The notes under the pieces: model-generated
Seen by the model: only the letters and a program-made list of their open reading frames with translations
Databases searched by the model: none
Told to the model about the DNA's origin: nothing
Origin: Halothiobacillus sp045689735
GTDB taxonomy: Bacteria; Pseudomonadota; Gammaproteobacteria; Halothiobacillales; Halothiobacillaceae
Direction: 5' to 3'
Assembly: GCF_045689735.1 (NCBI RefSeq)
Contig: NZ_CP142685.1
Location: 992,001-1,056,000 of the forward strand
DNA: 64,000 nucleotides
Position numbers and translations under genes: made by a program
Shown here: positions 16,527 through 25,776 of the stretch, piece by piece
Layout: each line of letters starts with the position of its first letter
Numbering within the stretch: the first letter of the stretch is position 1

Positions 16527-17423
16527 TTAGATCAATTGCGCACAGCCACGGGGGAGTGCGCTGATTGGTTCTTCATGCAGAAGTATATCGGCCGTGGGAA
16601 AACTTTCTTGAATTTTCTCGATGACTTCATCACCGATACGATGGGCTTCGTGCAGCGGCGTGGCATCAGAGAGATAGAGGTAGAGCTGGATGGTGGGTGT
16701 CCGCCCGGACATCCGTGTGCGGATATGACCGACGGCTTGCACCTCGGGTTGTGCGTGCGCGATTTGCCGAATTTTTTCTTCAGTGCCATCAAGTAATTCT
16801 CGATCCATCAGCTGATCAAGCGCTGTTCTTCCGACACGCCAGGCACCGAATAAAATAAACCCACCGACGGCTGCACCGAATAGGGGATCGACCCAATGCG
16901 CCCCTTGTTGTGTGAACCATAAGGCAGCAATCGTGGCGGCATTGACGATGAAGTCGGATCCGTAGTGAGCGGCATCGGCCTTGATGGCGGGTGAGTTTGT
17001 GCGGGCGATGACATATCGTTGGAATATCAAGAGCCCCGCCGTGGCGATCATCGAAACCAGCATGACCAGAATGCCGAAATCCGCCGTTTCCATGGGTTGC
17101 GGATTCATCAAACGCTGGGCAGCCTGAATAAACAAGAAAACGCCAGACCCGGCAATAAAGGTGGCCTGTGCGAGCGCAGCCAGGGGCTCGGCTTTACCGT
17201 GACCGAATCGATGATCTTCATCGGGGGGTTGTAACGCAATACGCACGGCAAACAGGGTCACCAAAGAAGCGAATAAATCCATGGTGGAGTCGATCAGCGA
17301 CGCCATCATGCTGATCGCGTTCGTGCTGAGCGTGGCGCCAAGTTTCATTAAGATCAACAAGATGGCCACGGCAACGGATGCAGTGGTTACCCGGCGGAGG
17401 AGTGTGGCTTCTTTTGAGGACAT
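16527..17423 (-). CDS. fieF: Cation diffusion facilitator, FieF-like metal/proton antiporter
   Basis: A 298-residue CDF transporter with six predicted helices and a C-terminal cytoplasmic metallochaperone-like domain. The transport site matches FieF/YiiP exactly in number: D45 and D49 (SLIDSTMD) and H153 and D157 (AHYGSD). This tetrahedral DD-HD set is characteristic of Zn/Fe/Cd-transporting members. The conserved HRFGHGKAEPLAAL loop follows helix 2. It is divergent from a chemoreceptor gene across a 308-base gap. Fe2+ versus Zn2+ as main substrate cannot be decided. Confidence 0.88.
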   Translation of the reverse strand: MSSKEATLLRRVTTASVAVAILLILMKLGATLSTNAISMMASLIDSTMDLFASLVTLFAVRIALQPPDEDHRFGHGKAEPLAALAQATFIAGSGVFLFIQAAQRLMNPQPMETADFGILVMLVSMIATAGLLIFQRYVIARTNSPAIKADAAHYGSDFIVNAATIAALWFTQQGAHWVDPLFGAAVGGFILFGAWRVGRTALDQLMDRELLDGTEEKIRQIAHAQPEVQAVGHIRTRMSGRTPTIQLYLYLSDATPLHEAHRIGDEVIEKIQESFPTADILLHEEPISALPRGCAQLI

Positions 17424-17731
17424 GTGGTTTAGGTTTGGCTAAAAAACTGCTGTGTAACTTGTTGATTTAATTGTAACAGATTATTTATAAGCGATGATGT
17501 TTCGTGCGTCACTACGCCGACAGAGATTGAACGGCCGATGGTCTATCAACAGACCCAGTCAGATGCATTTATTTGGTGCATTTGTAGGTATTTTGGTGCG
17601 TGCGTAGGGGCTTTCTTGGATTCGCCCGTGCTGGGGCTCAAGCAATTCATTAGGTTGTGTCTTTTTTGAGGTTGGATTACTTCTTGCTAGTTGCTTCAAA
17701 TGAATATGTCGTGGACGCTGAGGTGATTAAT
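17424..17731. other. Divergent intergenic region between CDF exporter and chemoreceptor
   Basis: The 308 bases contain no gene. The part near the exporter is AT-rich and holds a candidate plus-strand sigma-70 promoter (17462-17491). The word GGCCGATGG near 17532 vaguely resembles the sigma-28 minus-10 element, but I could not pair it with a minus-35 element. The frame of the chemoreceptor extends back to 17657, which I treat as non-coding. Confidence 0.5.
17462..17491 (+). promoter_or_regulatory. Candidate sigma-70 promoter for the chemoreceptor gene
   Basis: TTGATT (17462-17467) and TATAAG (17486-17491) are separated by 18 bases. Transcription from here would give a leader of about 230 bases. 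The assignment rests on match to consensus only. Confidence 0.35.
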
Positions 17732-19888
17732 ATGGCTATGTTAAAAAGCGCAGAGATGACATTGAGTCGTTCGGAGCGGCATTGGTTGCCTTGGTTTGGT
17801 GGGAATGGCTCGTTACGTTTGGGCTGGTCCTGTTATGTGAATCGCGCGTTCTATCCGGTCGTTGAGCAAACCTTTGAAGGGATTGCAGCAACGCGGGTTC
17901 ATCTGTTGCAGCAATGGGCAAAGTCCCACTGGGCGCATTTCTCGAACATGGCAGATGAGTGCGCTGCGCTCTGGGGGGCGATTGATACGCCTTACTTGCG
18001 TGAGCGCGCCGCGACGGTGCCAGATGTTTCTGAGCTGTTCGTGGTGGATGCGCTGGGCACCGTGTTGCAATCGACCTCTGCTCTGCGGATTGGTAAGTCC
18101 GACTTGTCTTCGCGCGCATTGGCGAACGGGTTGAAGATGCCATTTTTGCACGGACCTTATTTGGATGAGGCGACGGTTGCCATTGGCCCATCAACCTCCC
18201 GATTTCATGATGCGGTGACCCTGATGTTTTATCAGCCCATTCGTGTGGGCGGTGTGTCGGTGGGTTGTGTTTGCGCCCGAGTGCCCAATGATGTCTTGGG
18301 CGATTTGATTCAGCGGGAGGCTGGCCACATTTATCCTGATTCGGGGGACAACTATCTGTTTATGGTCGCTTCGCGATTCGATAGTTCGATCACCCAAGGG
18401 ACGGCGCTTTCTCGTTCTCGATTTGAAGACGACACCTTCAGTTTGGGCGAAAACCTGAAAAGCGGAGTTCACACCCGTTGGGGTACTGTGCAGGTGCGGG
18501 CTCATACGGAATTGGAGTTGCGCTTTGTCGATCCGGCGACCGGTCAGCTGCATCCGGGCGTGCGTGAAACGATTCGTCACGGACAAAACCTGTTTGTCAC
18601 TTACCCCGGCTATTCCGATTATCGGCACATCCCGGTCATTGGAAAGGGCGTGACTTTCCAAATGCCCGGCTCGCAGGATACCTGGGGCATGATGTGCGAG
18701 GCGGATTTGGCTGAGGTGTATCGCCGCCGACCCATCAGTTATCGCCTGATGCAATTGTTTATGCTGGTGACGGGCGGTGGCATTCTGGCCGGCGTGGGCT
18801 TAAGCCAGATGCTTGCGATGTTTTTACCCGGCGCCGGTGAGGTTTTTCAGTGGCTGATCTGGTTATTGGTGGGTGTGATCGGCGTAGTCACATTTTACCG
18901 CCTGGGTCCGGCACGGATTTCCTGCCGTATGAACCAAATGACGGCCGTTATCCGCACGATAGCCGAAGGGGGTGGGAATTTGCGACAGCGACTGGATTCC
19001 CAGCAGATCGTCGATGATGAAACTGGTGACATGGGGCGGTGGATCAATAGTTTTATCGATAACCTGGATGGCATTGTCGGTCAGGTGATTGCGGCAGCTG
19101 GCGAGGTCGAACAGACCAACCGGCATATGTTCGAGCGAAACAATACGGTGCTTTCCACTTCGCGCGCGGTGTCTGAGGCGGCGGGTCAAATGTTGCAATT
19201 GATCGAGCAACAGTTGACGGAAATTCATCAATCTTCGCAGACGGCTGAGCAAATGAAGCGCGCGATGGAGCAAGTCGTTGCCGATGCCCGCTTGCAATAT
19301 CAAGCGGTAAGCACGGGAACTCAGGCGATTCGAAATGTGGTGGAGAGATCCGCGCAAACCGTACAGGCACTGGATGCTCGGATGGATGAAATCGGCCAGA
19401 TTGTTCAGGTGATTTCAGAAATTGCGGATCAAACCAATCTGCTGGCTTTGAATGCGGCGATTGAGGCCGCGCGAGCCGGAGATCATGGCCGAGGATTTGC
19501 CGTGGTTGCTTCAGAGGTGAGAAACCTGGCTTCTCGCACTGTGCAGGCAACGGATCATATTCGGCAGATGATCGAGAGTTTGCAGGATGAAACGCAAAAC
19601 GCAGTGCGCTTCATGGAGCATGGCGTGGGGGGGGTCGATCAAAGTCTGAAGCTAGCCGAAGCCGCGACATCGGAAAATACCGGGCTGCACGATATTGTCC
19701 AGCAAATGTTCGATAGCATTCAGCGGATTGAAGCGGGCAGCCATCAATATAACGCGACCATTCGGGATGTCAGCCTCATTACCGGCACCATGAATGACTC
19801 AATCAGCGGGATGCAGGTCAGCGCAGATCGGGTGCGTCACACCGCAAGCAAGTTGAATCAATTGGTCGGGCAGTTTCAGGTGAGTTGA
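17732..19888 (+). CDS. Methyl-accepting chemotaxis protein with N-terminal, probably cytoplasmic, sensor domain
   Basis: About 718 residues. The C-terminal half is a standard receptor signalling domain with hairpin tip VISEIADQTNLLALNAAIEAARAG and GRGFAVVASEVRNLA. Two hydrophobic helices lie together in the middle (LMQLFMLVTGGGILAGVGLS and FQWLIWLLVGVIGVVTFY, about residues 350-410), followed by a HAMP-like segment. No membrane helix precedes the 340-residue N-terminal sensor region, which contains a Cache/PDC-like stretch (VSELFVVDALGTVLQST). The sensor may thus be cytoplasmic. I chose ATG 17732 because GAGGTG precedes it by 6 bases; a GTG at 17657 is in frame but unsupported. Ligand unknown. 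Confidence 0.88.
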   Translation: MAMLKSAEMTLSRSERHWLPWFGGNGSLRLGWSCYVNRAFYPVVEQTFEGIAATRVHLLQQWAKSHWAHFSNMADECAALWGAIDTPYLRERAATVPDVSELFVVDALGTVLQSTSALRIGKSDLSSRALANGLKMPFLHGPYLDEATVAIGPSTSRFHDAVTLMFYQPIRVGGVSVGCVCARVPNDVLGDLIQREAGHIYPDSGDNYLFMVASRFDSSITQGTALSRSRFEDDTFSLGENLKSGVHTRWGTVQVRAHTELELRFVDPATGQLHPGVRETIRHGQNLFVTYPGYSDYRHIPVIGKGVTFQMPGSQDTWGMMCEADLAEVYRRRPISYRLMQLFMLVTGGGILAGVGLSQMLAMFLPGAGEVFQWLIWLLVGVIGVVTFYRLGPARISCRMNQMTAVIRTIAEGGGNLRQRLDSQQIVDDETGDMGRWINSFIDNLDGIVGQVIAAAGEVEQTNRHMFERNNTVLSTSRAVSEAAGQMLQLIEQQLTEIHQSSQTAEQMKRAMEQVVADARLQYQAVSTGTQAIRNVVERSAQTVQALDARMDEIGQIVQVISEIADQTNLLALNAAIEAARAGDHGRGFAVVASEVRNLASRTVQATDHIRQMIESLQDETQNAVRFMEHGVGGVDQSLKLAEAATSENTGLHDIVQQMFDSIQRIEAGSHQYNATIRDVSLITGTMNDSISGMQVSADRVRHTASKLNQLVGQFQVS

Positions 19889-19899
19889 TCCGGTGCTGC

Positions 19900-20802
19900 T
19901 CAGTCCGCCCGGTGGCCGTCGATTCGTGCCCAATCGCCTTGTGTAATGATCTGATCCACTTGCAGACCTTGGGCATGCCACTGGGCGGCAACGGCATCTG
20001 CCTGATCACGCAAGATGCCGGATAAGGCGAATTGTCCGCCGGGCGCCAGATGGGGCGCCAGCGCTGGGGCGAGGGTAATCAAGGGCTGCGCAAGAATATT
20101 GGCGATTAACACATCAAAACGCTGTGCTGAAGGGAGGTCTTCGGGCAGACCGAGCCAGAATTGTTCCACGGGAATGGCATTCAGGGCGGCGTTGTCCCGG
20201 CTGGCCTTGAGCGCCTGGGGATCGATATCGGTGCCGGACGCCATGGCCGCGCCCAGCTTGAGGGCGGCAATCGCCAAAATGCCCGAACCACAGCCGACAT
20301 CGAGCACCGTTTTGCCTTGCAGATCCAGACTGTCCAGCCATTCCAGGCAGAGTGCCGTGGTGTCGTGCTGCCCGGTTCCGAAGGCGAGCCCCGGATCGAG
20401 CATCAGATGTCGTCCTTCGTAGCCACTCGGATCAACCCAGGGGGGAAGCACCCATAAGTTCTTGCCATAACGCGCCGGCGGGAAATCCGCCTGGGTTTGG
20501 TGTACCCAGTCGATATCTGCCAGATATTCGTGATCGAACTCTCCAAGCAAGGCGGGGCGCAGCGTACGATGCAGGACGGTCATGAGATCCGCCGGGCTCA
20601 AATCTCCGGGGAATAGCCCGCTGACCCGAACCCGCTGCCATAAAGGGGTTTGTCCTGGCGCGGGTTCGAAAATTGGCTCATCGTCGATTTCCTCGAGGCT
20701 GACAGACAGCGCGCCCGCTGCCAGCAGTGCGTCCTCACAGGATTCGACATCTGCTTGGGGCACGGCGAGGCTCAGTTTTTGCCAGGCGGGCTGAGTTGTC
20801 AT
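19900..20802 (-). CDS. prmA: Ribosomal protein L11 methyltransferase
   Basis: A 300-residue SAM-dependent methyltransferase that trimethylates ribosomal protein L11. The N-terminal L11-recognition domain (residues 1-100) is followed by the SAM motif VLDVGCGSGILAIAALKLGA, preceded by the PrmA signature DPGLAFGTGQHDTTALCLEW, and NILAQPLI as the post-II motif. Its ATG overlaps the accC stop (ATGA), so it is the last gene of the aroQ-accB-accC-prmA operon. It converges on the chemoreceptor gene with only 11 bases between stops. Confidence 0.95.
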   Translation of the reverse strand: MTTQPAWQKLSLAVPQADVESCEDALLAAGALSVSLEEIDDEPIFEPAPGQTPLWQRVRVSGLFPGDLSPADLMTVLHRTLRPALLGEFDHEYLADIDWVHQTQADFPPARYGKNLWVLPPWVDPSGYEGRHLMLDPGLAFGTGQHDTTALCLEWLDSLDLQGKTVLDVGCGSGILAIAALKLGAAMASGTDIDPQALKASRDNAALNAIPVEQFWLGLPEDLPSAQRFDVLIANILAQPLITLAPALAPHLAPGGQFALSGILRDQADAVAAQWHAQGLQVDQIITQGDWARIDGHRAD

Positions 20803-22145
20803 CCGGTTAGCCCGAGTTTGTGGTGCAGGTAGTGAATGTCCGTACCGCCCGCGATGAAGGCAGTGTCACGCATCAGTTCCCGGTGAAGCGGAATATTGGT
20901 TTTGATGCCATCGATCATCATTTCATCCAAGGCGCCGGCCATCCGTCGGATGGCGAGATCGCGCGATTCGGCGTGCGTGATGAGCTTGCCGATCATAGAG
21001 TCGTAATGGGGCGGAACGCTATATCCGTTATAAATGTGAGAATCGATGCGCACACCCAGACCGCCGGGCATATGCAGGTTGGTGATTTTCCCCGGACTCG
21101 GAATGAAGGTTGCGGGATCTTCGGCATTGATGCGGCATTCAATGGCATGACCATTGAGTTGGATTTGTTCTTGAGTAAATTCGAGCGGCAGCCCTGCGGC
21201 AATCCGTAGTTGCTGTTTGACGAGGTCGATGCCGGTGATCATCTCGGTAATGGTGTGTTCCACCTGCAGCCGGGTGTTCATTTCGATGAAATAGAACTGG
21301 CCGTTTTCATACAGAAACTCGAAGGTACCTGCGCCGCGGTAGCCCATTTGCCGGCAAGCCTCGACGCAGACCGCGCCAATTTTTGCGCGCTGTTCGGCCG
21401 TGACACCCGGGGCGGGTGCCTCTTCAATGATTTTTTGATGCCGCCGCTGCATTGAGCAGTCTCGCTCTCCCAGATATAAGGCATTGCCGTGGGTGTCGCA
21501 CAGGACTTGTACTTCGATGTGCCGAGGGTGCTCCAGGAATTTCTCCATGTAGACTTCGGGATTGTTGAAAGCCGCCTGTGCTTCACTGCGGGTCATGTCG
21601 ATGGCGTGTAGTAGCGCGGCTTCTGTATGCACGACGCGCATGCCGCGCCCGCCGCCGCCGCCCGCCGCCTTGATAATGACCGGATAGCCAATCTCTCGCC
21701 CTAGACGAAGATTTTCTTCGGGGTCTTCTCCCAGCGCGCCCTCGGAACCCGGTACGCAAGGAACCTTGGCCTGACGCATGGTGGCCTTGGCGGTGACTTT
21801 GTCGCCCATCAGACGAATGTTGTCGGCGGTAGGGCCGATAAAAATGAACCCCGATTGCTCCACCCGTTCCGCAAAATCGGCATTTTCGGACAAAAAACCA
21901 TAGCCAGGGTGAATGGCCATGGCATCGGTGACTTCGGCGGCCGCAATCAACGCCGGAATGTTCAGATAGCTTTCATGCGACTTGGGGCCGCCGATGCAAA
22001 CGGATTCATCGGCCAATCGCACATGCTTTAAATCCCGATCCGCGGTAGAGTGAACCGCCACGGTCTGGATGCCCAGTTCCCGACAGGCGCGCAGAATGCG
22101 TAAGGCAATTTCGCCACGATTGGCAATCAGGACTTTATTCAGCAT
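20799..22145 (-). CDS. accC: Acetyl-CoA carboxylase, biotin carboxylase subunit
   Basis: A 448-residue ATP-grasp enzyme that carboxylates the biotin on AccB, the first half-reaction of malonyl-CoA synthesis. Hallmarks are MLNKVLIANRGEIALRILRA at the N-terminus, HPGYGFLSENADFA, the glycine-rich KAAGGGGGRGMRVV ATP lid and the carboxylase signature EAPAPGVTAEQRAKIG with FIEMNTRLQVEHTITE. Length is normal for the family. It lies 14 bases after accB. Confidence 0.97.
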   Translation of the reverse strand: MLNKVLIANRGEIALRILRACRELGIQTVAVHSTADRDLKHVRLADESVCIGGPKSHESYLNIPALIAAAEVTDAMAIHPGYGFLSENADFAERVEQSGFIFIGPTADNIRLMGDKVTAKATMRQAKVPCVPGSEGALGEDPEENLRLGREIGYPVIIKAAGGGGGRGMRVVHTEAALLHAIDMTRSEAQAAFNNPEVYMEKFLEHPRHIEVQVLCDTHGNALYLGERDCSMQRRHQKIIEEAPAPGVTAEQRAKIGAVCVEACRQMGYRGAGTFEFLYENGQFYFIEMNTRLQVEHTITEMITGIDLVKQQLRIAAGLPLEFTQEQIQLNGHAIECRINAEDPATFIPSPGKITNLHMPGGLGVRIDSHIYNGYSVPPHYDSMIGKLITHAESRDLAIRRMAGALDEMMIDGIKTNIPLHRELMRDTAFIAGGTDIHYLHHKLGLTG

Positions 22146-22159
22146 GGGGTTCTCCGCGC

Positions 22160-22618
22160 TTATTCGATGATGAACAGCGGTTGGTCGAATTCTACCGGCT
22201 GGCCATTTTCGATCAGAATCGCGGTGATGGTGCCACTGAGATCCGATTCAATCTGGTTGAACATTTTCATGGCTTCGATGACGCAGAGCGTATCCCCGGC
22301 CTTGACGACACTGCCCACCTCAACGAAGGGGCGCGCAGTGGGGGAGGCGGCACGATAAAAAGTGCCCACCATGGGGGATTTGACGGCCTTGCCTTCTGGC
22401 ACGCTGGCCGGGGCGGGAGGTGCTGCCGCCGGGGCTGCGGCCGGCACTAGGGCAGCGGGCGCTGGCATGGCCTGAGGGGAATAATGTAGCGTGGTCGGTG
22501 CGGCATAGGGAAGATTGCGGGCAATCCGCACAGATTCTTCCCCTTCGCGAATTTCGATTTCAGCGACGCCGGATTCTTCGAGCAATTCGATGAGTTTTTT
22601 GATTTTGCGAATATCCAT
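22160..22618 (-). CDS. accB: Acetyl-CoA carboxylase, biotin carboxyl carrier protein
   Basis: A 152-residue BCCP. The N-terminal dimerisation region (MDIRKIKKLIELLEESGVAE) is followed by an Ala/Pro-rich flexible linker (about residues 45-75) and the biotinyl domain with the biotinylation motif EAMKMFNQIES, K118 being the acceptor. It carries the carboxyl group between AccC and the AccAD transferase. Part of the aroQ-accB-accC-prmA operon. Confidence 0.96.
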   Translation of the reverse strand: MDIRKIKKLIELLEESGVAEIEIREGEESVRIARNLPYAAPTTLHYSPQAMPAPAALVPAAAPAAAPPAPASVPEGKAVKSPMVGTFYRAASPTARPFVEVGSVVKAGDTLCVIEAMKMFNQIESDLSGTITAILIENGQPVEFDQPLFIIE

Positions 22619-22636
22619 TGAGCATGGCTCCGGGGG

Positions 22637-23119
22637 TTAGTCTTGAAAAGGGGCGCGGGTGGGCAGCAAGGGTAAAGGGCGAAGACCGAGGTGCTGCATG
22701 AGCGCGAACAACGCGAGTTCATAACCGAATGCGCCTGCACCGACAATTGATGCGATGGCGATATCGGAAAAATATGAGTGTTGGCGGAATGGTTCCCGGG
22801 CATGAATGTTGCTGATGTGAATTTCCACGAAAGGAATGGCGCTGGCCAGCAGGGCGTCGCGCACGGCGATGCTGGTATGGGTCCAGGCTGCGGGATTGAT
22901 CACGATTCCGTCTACGGCTTCGTCGGCGGCACGATGAATGCGCTCAATCAGTTCAAATTCCGCGTTGGTTTGAAGATGCTCGAGTGTGCTTCCCGCAATC
23001 TGGCAGTGCTGCGTCAAGCGGTCAACGATGTCTGCCAGGGTGGTATGGCCATAACGCTCGGGTTCGCGGCTGCCCAGTCGGTTGAGATTCGGGCCATTCA
23101 ACAGCAAAAGCTTCGCCAT
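22637..23119 (-). CDS. aroQ: 3-dehydroquinate dehydratase, type II
   Basis: A 160-residue type II dehydroquinase that converts 3-dehydroquinate to 3-dehydroshikimate in aromatic amino-acid synthesis. The family signature LLLNGPNLNRLGSREPERYG (residues 4-23) contains the active-site Asn, Arg and Tyr, and VEIHISNIHAREPFRQHSYFS contains the catalytic His region. It begins the aroQ-accBC-prmA operon; the gap to accB is 18 bases. Confidence 0.95.
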   Translation of the reverse strand: MAKLLLLNGPNLNRLGSREPERYGHTTLADIVDRLTQHCQIAGSTLEHLQTNAEFELIERIHRAADEAVDGIVINPAAWTHTSIAVRDALLASAIPFVEIHISNIHAREPFRQHSYFSDIAIASIVGAGAFGYELALFALMQHLGLRPLPLLPTRAPFQD

Positions 23120-23277
23120 GCACTGAGGTTCCGTGGTCGCTGCCAGTCAAAAAAATCGGTCGCCATTGTGCCGCCATCTGTTCGTTCTGTCCATGCGATT
23201 TGGGGGCGAACGGCGTTGATTCGTTGCTAACTGTGGTCGTCTTGTCGCGATTTTCGCTTTGATTCTGCACGAATCCA

Positions 23278-23655
23278 TCAAGCAATGAATAACGCCCGCC
23301 AGTCAGCATAATCCCGGTTATTGCGATCAAAACAGAGCTCGATTCCAGCCTGTAGCGGATAATTGGCCAGCGACTTCGCCGCGCTGGTTGTGCTGATCTG
23401 ACCGCACCAGGTGACGACACCGTCGAGCGAGAATAAATTCTCATCGCCCACAATGTAGACAGAAAGTTGGACGGGCGTACCGGCCGGGAGGCATTGTTCG
23501 AGCCCCAGATTGATTCCATTGGCACTGACATCGAGGATTTGCGCGTTCTGGATACTTATTTGCTCCCCTTGTGTGCGAAGAATGACCTTGCCACAGACGG
23601 GTACGCGCAAAAAATCACGCCGCTCATTGATTTCAGTCGTTCTGGCGTTATCCAT
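23278..23655 (-). CDS. PilZ domain protein (probable c-di-GMP receptor)
   Basis: A 125-residue single-domain PilZ protein. Both c-di-GMP-binding elements are present: the RxxxR box as ERRDFLRVPV (R13 and R17) and the D/NxSxxG box as DVSANG (D42, S44, G47). Binding is therefore likely. It follows the DUF1631 gene by 6 bases, at the end of the glgB-glgA-DUF1631-PilZ transcript. What process it controls is not visible; the neighbourhood suggests a link to glycogen synthesis or to DUF1631 (inference). Confidence 0.85.
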   Translation of the reverse strand: MDNARTTEINERRDFLRVPVCGKVILRTQGEQISIQNAQILDVSANGINLGLEQCLPAGTPVQLSVYIVGDENLFSLDGVVTWCGQISTTSAAKSLANYPLQAGIELCFDRNNRDYADWRALFIA

Positions 23656-23661
23656 GGTGGG

Positions 23662-25776
23662 TTACCTCGCGTGTTCTGCGGCCAATGTTTCTGCGAGCTG
23701 CGCCAGCGCTTTGCTGAAGGCGGCATTGTCAAACACCGGATGACTGCGGCCTTGCACGAGATCGTCAAAAAACTGCACCAAGGGAAGTACGAGCGCGATT
23801 TCGCCATTTCGGTTGGAAAAATTGATGGTGCCCAACTCGGTATTGATTTGATTCGCCTTGAGCCGACGAAGTGCAGCGCCTTCTGCCGTGAAAATTTGCA
23901 GCCATTCACCATTCAAAACAAATCGCTGCATGAACAGCTTGATTCGCTGATCCTGCATCATGCCGAGCGTGAAACGCGCAGGCTCTTCTTGCTTGATCGG
24001 AGCGACTGCCGGTTCTGACTGAGTGCTTGCCTCAATTGGCTTGGCCGCCGGTTCAATGGGCTTTTGTTCGAGGAGGGTGATGGTGGCGTCGGGTTCTGCA
24101 GGGCTGGACTGGGATGGCGCTGGGCTGAGAGGTTCCCCTCTGGTTTGCGGTTCGGGCGCAACGAATTGGGGCGCTTGCGGTGTTTGCGCAATTTGTTGAT
24201 CTCTGAGCTCGTTGATATGCGCAATCAGTTGTGTGGTGATATTGCCGAATAGATCCGGAGAAACCTCATCGGCGTGAAAAAACGGATGATCAATCAGTTC
24301 ATGGATATGACCAATCGTTGCCAGGAGTCTTTTGGCGGAGACCGTTTGGGTATCGAGGGTGGCCAACTCTTGCAGCAAGTTGAAACCCTGAGCCCACTCG
24401 CTGCACTGGCGCCCATGAGACATCAGCATATGCACCAGGAACGGAGCGAGCATTTGCTCGATGAATTGCTGGGTAATCGGATGCAGCGTGCGGCCTTTGA
24501 TTTCAAGCCGAACCATATCGGCGACTCTTTGCTGGCTGCGGGCGATCAAGATTTTTGGCGCAGTGGATGGGCTCTGTTCCGAGACGGGGGTGCCATGAAA
24601 TTCCCCTTGATCCATCGCGGTAACGGCTTGAAGCAAGGAGGAAAAGTCAATGGGCGGATGTTTGGCTTGAGTGGACAGAAACTCATCAATCAACGGTGGG
24701 ATTTTTTGCAGCGTGCTGGCATTCTGAGCGGGGTCTGATCCAATCAGAGCCAATTTGTTGAGCACGACACGCGCGGGGTGCTTTGCCAGACTGAAAAAGC
24801 CATCATCACTCAGCGCCGTATATAAAACCGCCAGCTGTAATTGGGTAATCGGGTTTTTTATAACGGGGTTGATGAGCCGATCATTCATAATTCCGGATAA
24901 TATGGTTCCGGTCAGCATGACAGCTTCTGTGTCTTTTGGTGCGAGTTCCGCCGGATGAGATTTTTGAGTAAGACGCTTGATTAAATTTTCATAGAATTGT
25001 TGTGTATTCCAGACGGCCTTTTTAGGAAGAATCAATTCTCCCCCAGCCATCATGTCTAATAGCTTTTGCAGTAAGTCTCCCTTGGGAACCAGTTGTGCCT
25101 GCAATAGTACTTCGCTGAGATTGGCTTCAGAGAGCGCCATTTCGTCGAGTAGATCATCTAGTGCGCTGGTCGCCTCTTTTCTTGCGCTTTTTATTTCAGG
25201 CAGTGCGCCATTTTGAATGAGCAAATCATTCATTAAAATATACATGGGTTCTAGTTTATTGAGGAATTGATGCCCAAGTGCCAGAACGAGATTCTCTTGA
25301 ATTGCTGCGTCAAATATATGAATTTGAGTGAGATAGGCGGCAACAATTCCAGGCAGGGTGTATAAATGATCGGGAATGATATCCGGGTGATTTTTGTTAA
25401 GAAATTTTATTCTGGATTCGTACTGCGCCAGCTCAATCCCAAATTTGGCGCGGGCATGACTGATCATGTCCTCAATCTGGATGGCTAGCGTCCGGTTCTT
25501 ATATAATTTATACCAATCTTTTGGCGGGGTTTCATTGGGCTCGGTGGTTTGTGTAATAAATGCGCGCTCGAATTGCTCACTCGTGCGCTTTAGATGGTGA
25601 ATTTGGTCGAGTATTTGATTTTTTTGAGCCAGGTCATTCGAGTGCTCCGCCCGGATGAAGAGTTTTTTCTCAGTTTCGGCCAATAGGAGTTTGAGAGCGC
25701 TGCATAGGGCCGCGCGTGCAAGATCATCCAGGTTGGATTTAATTTGAGCAGGATTAATTTTCATTCTGTTGATCAT
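23662..25776 (-). CDS. DUF1631 family protein
   Basis: A 704-residue protein, mostly helical and hydrophilic, without signal peptide or membrane helix. The C-terminal 110 residues (FTLGMMQDQRIKLFMQRFVL, then INFSNRNGEIALVLPL) and the central LHPITQQFIEQMLAPFLVHM stretch match what I recall of DUF1631, proteins sometimes wrongly annotated as thymidine phosphorylase. A low-complexity Pro/Gln/Glu region lies at about residues 530-600. DUF1631 genes often neighbour PilZ genes. The ATG at 25776 has AGGA 8 bases upstream and overlaps the glgA end by 23 bases. Function is unknown. Confidence 0.7.
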   Translation of the reverse strand: MINRMKINPAQIKSNLDDLARAALCSALKLLLAETEKKLFIRAEHSNDLAQKNQILDQIHHLKRTSEQFERAFITQTTEPNETPPKDWYKLYKNRTLAIQIEDMISHARAKFGIELAQYESRIKFLNKNHPDIIPDHLYTLPGIVAAYLTQIHIFDAAIQENLVLALGHQFLNKLEPMYILMNDLLIQNGALPEIKSARKEATSALDDLLDEMALSEANLSEVLLQAQLVPKGDLLQKLLDMMAGGELILPKKAVWNTQQFYENLIKRLTQKSHPAELAPKDTEAVMLTGTILSGIMNDRLINPVIKNPITQLQLAVLYTALSDDGFFSLAKHPARVVLNKLALIGSDPAQNASTLQKIPPLIDEFLSTQAKHPPIDFSSLLQAVTAMDQGEFHGTPVSEQSPSTAPKILIARSQQRVADMVRLEIKGRTLHPITQQFIEQMLAPFLVHMLMSHGRQCSEWAQGFNLLQELATLDTQTVSAKRLLATIGHIHELIDHPFFHADEVSPDLFGNITTQLIAHINELRDQQIAQTPQAPQFVAPEPQTRGEPLSPAPSQSSPAEPDATITLLEQKPIEPAAKPIEASTQSEPAVAPIKQEEPARFTLGMMQDQRIKLFMQRFVLNGEWLQIFTAEGAALRRLKANQINTELGTINFSNRNGEIALVLPLVQFFDDLVQGRSHPVFDNAAFSKALAQLAETLAAEHAR

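Noticed and set aside
17530..17540. GGCCGATGG as a sigma-28 promoter for the chemoreceptor
   Set aside because: The minus-10-like word is imperfect and no TAAA-type minus-35 element is found at the required distance.
17657..17731. Chemoreceptor start at GTG 17657
   Set aside because: No ribosome site there, whereas ATG 17732 has GAGGTG at good spacing; kept as an alternative only.
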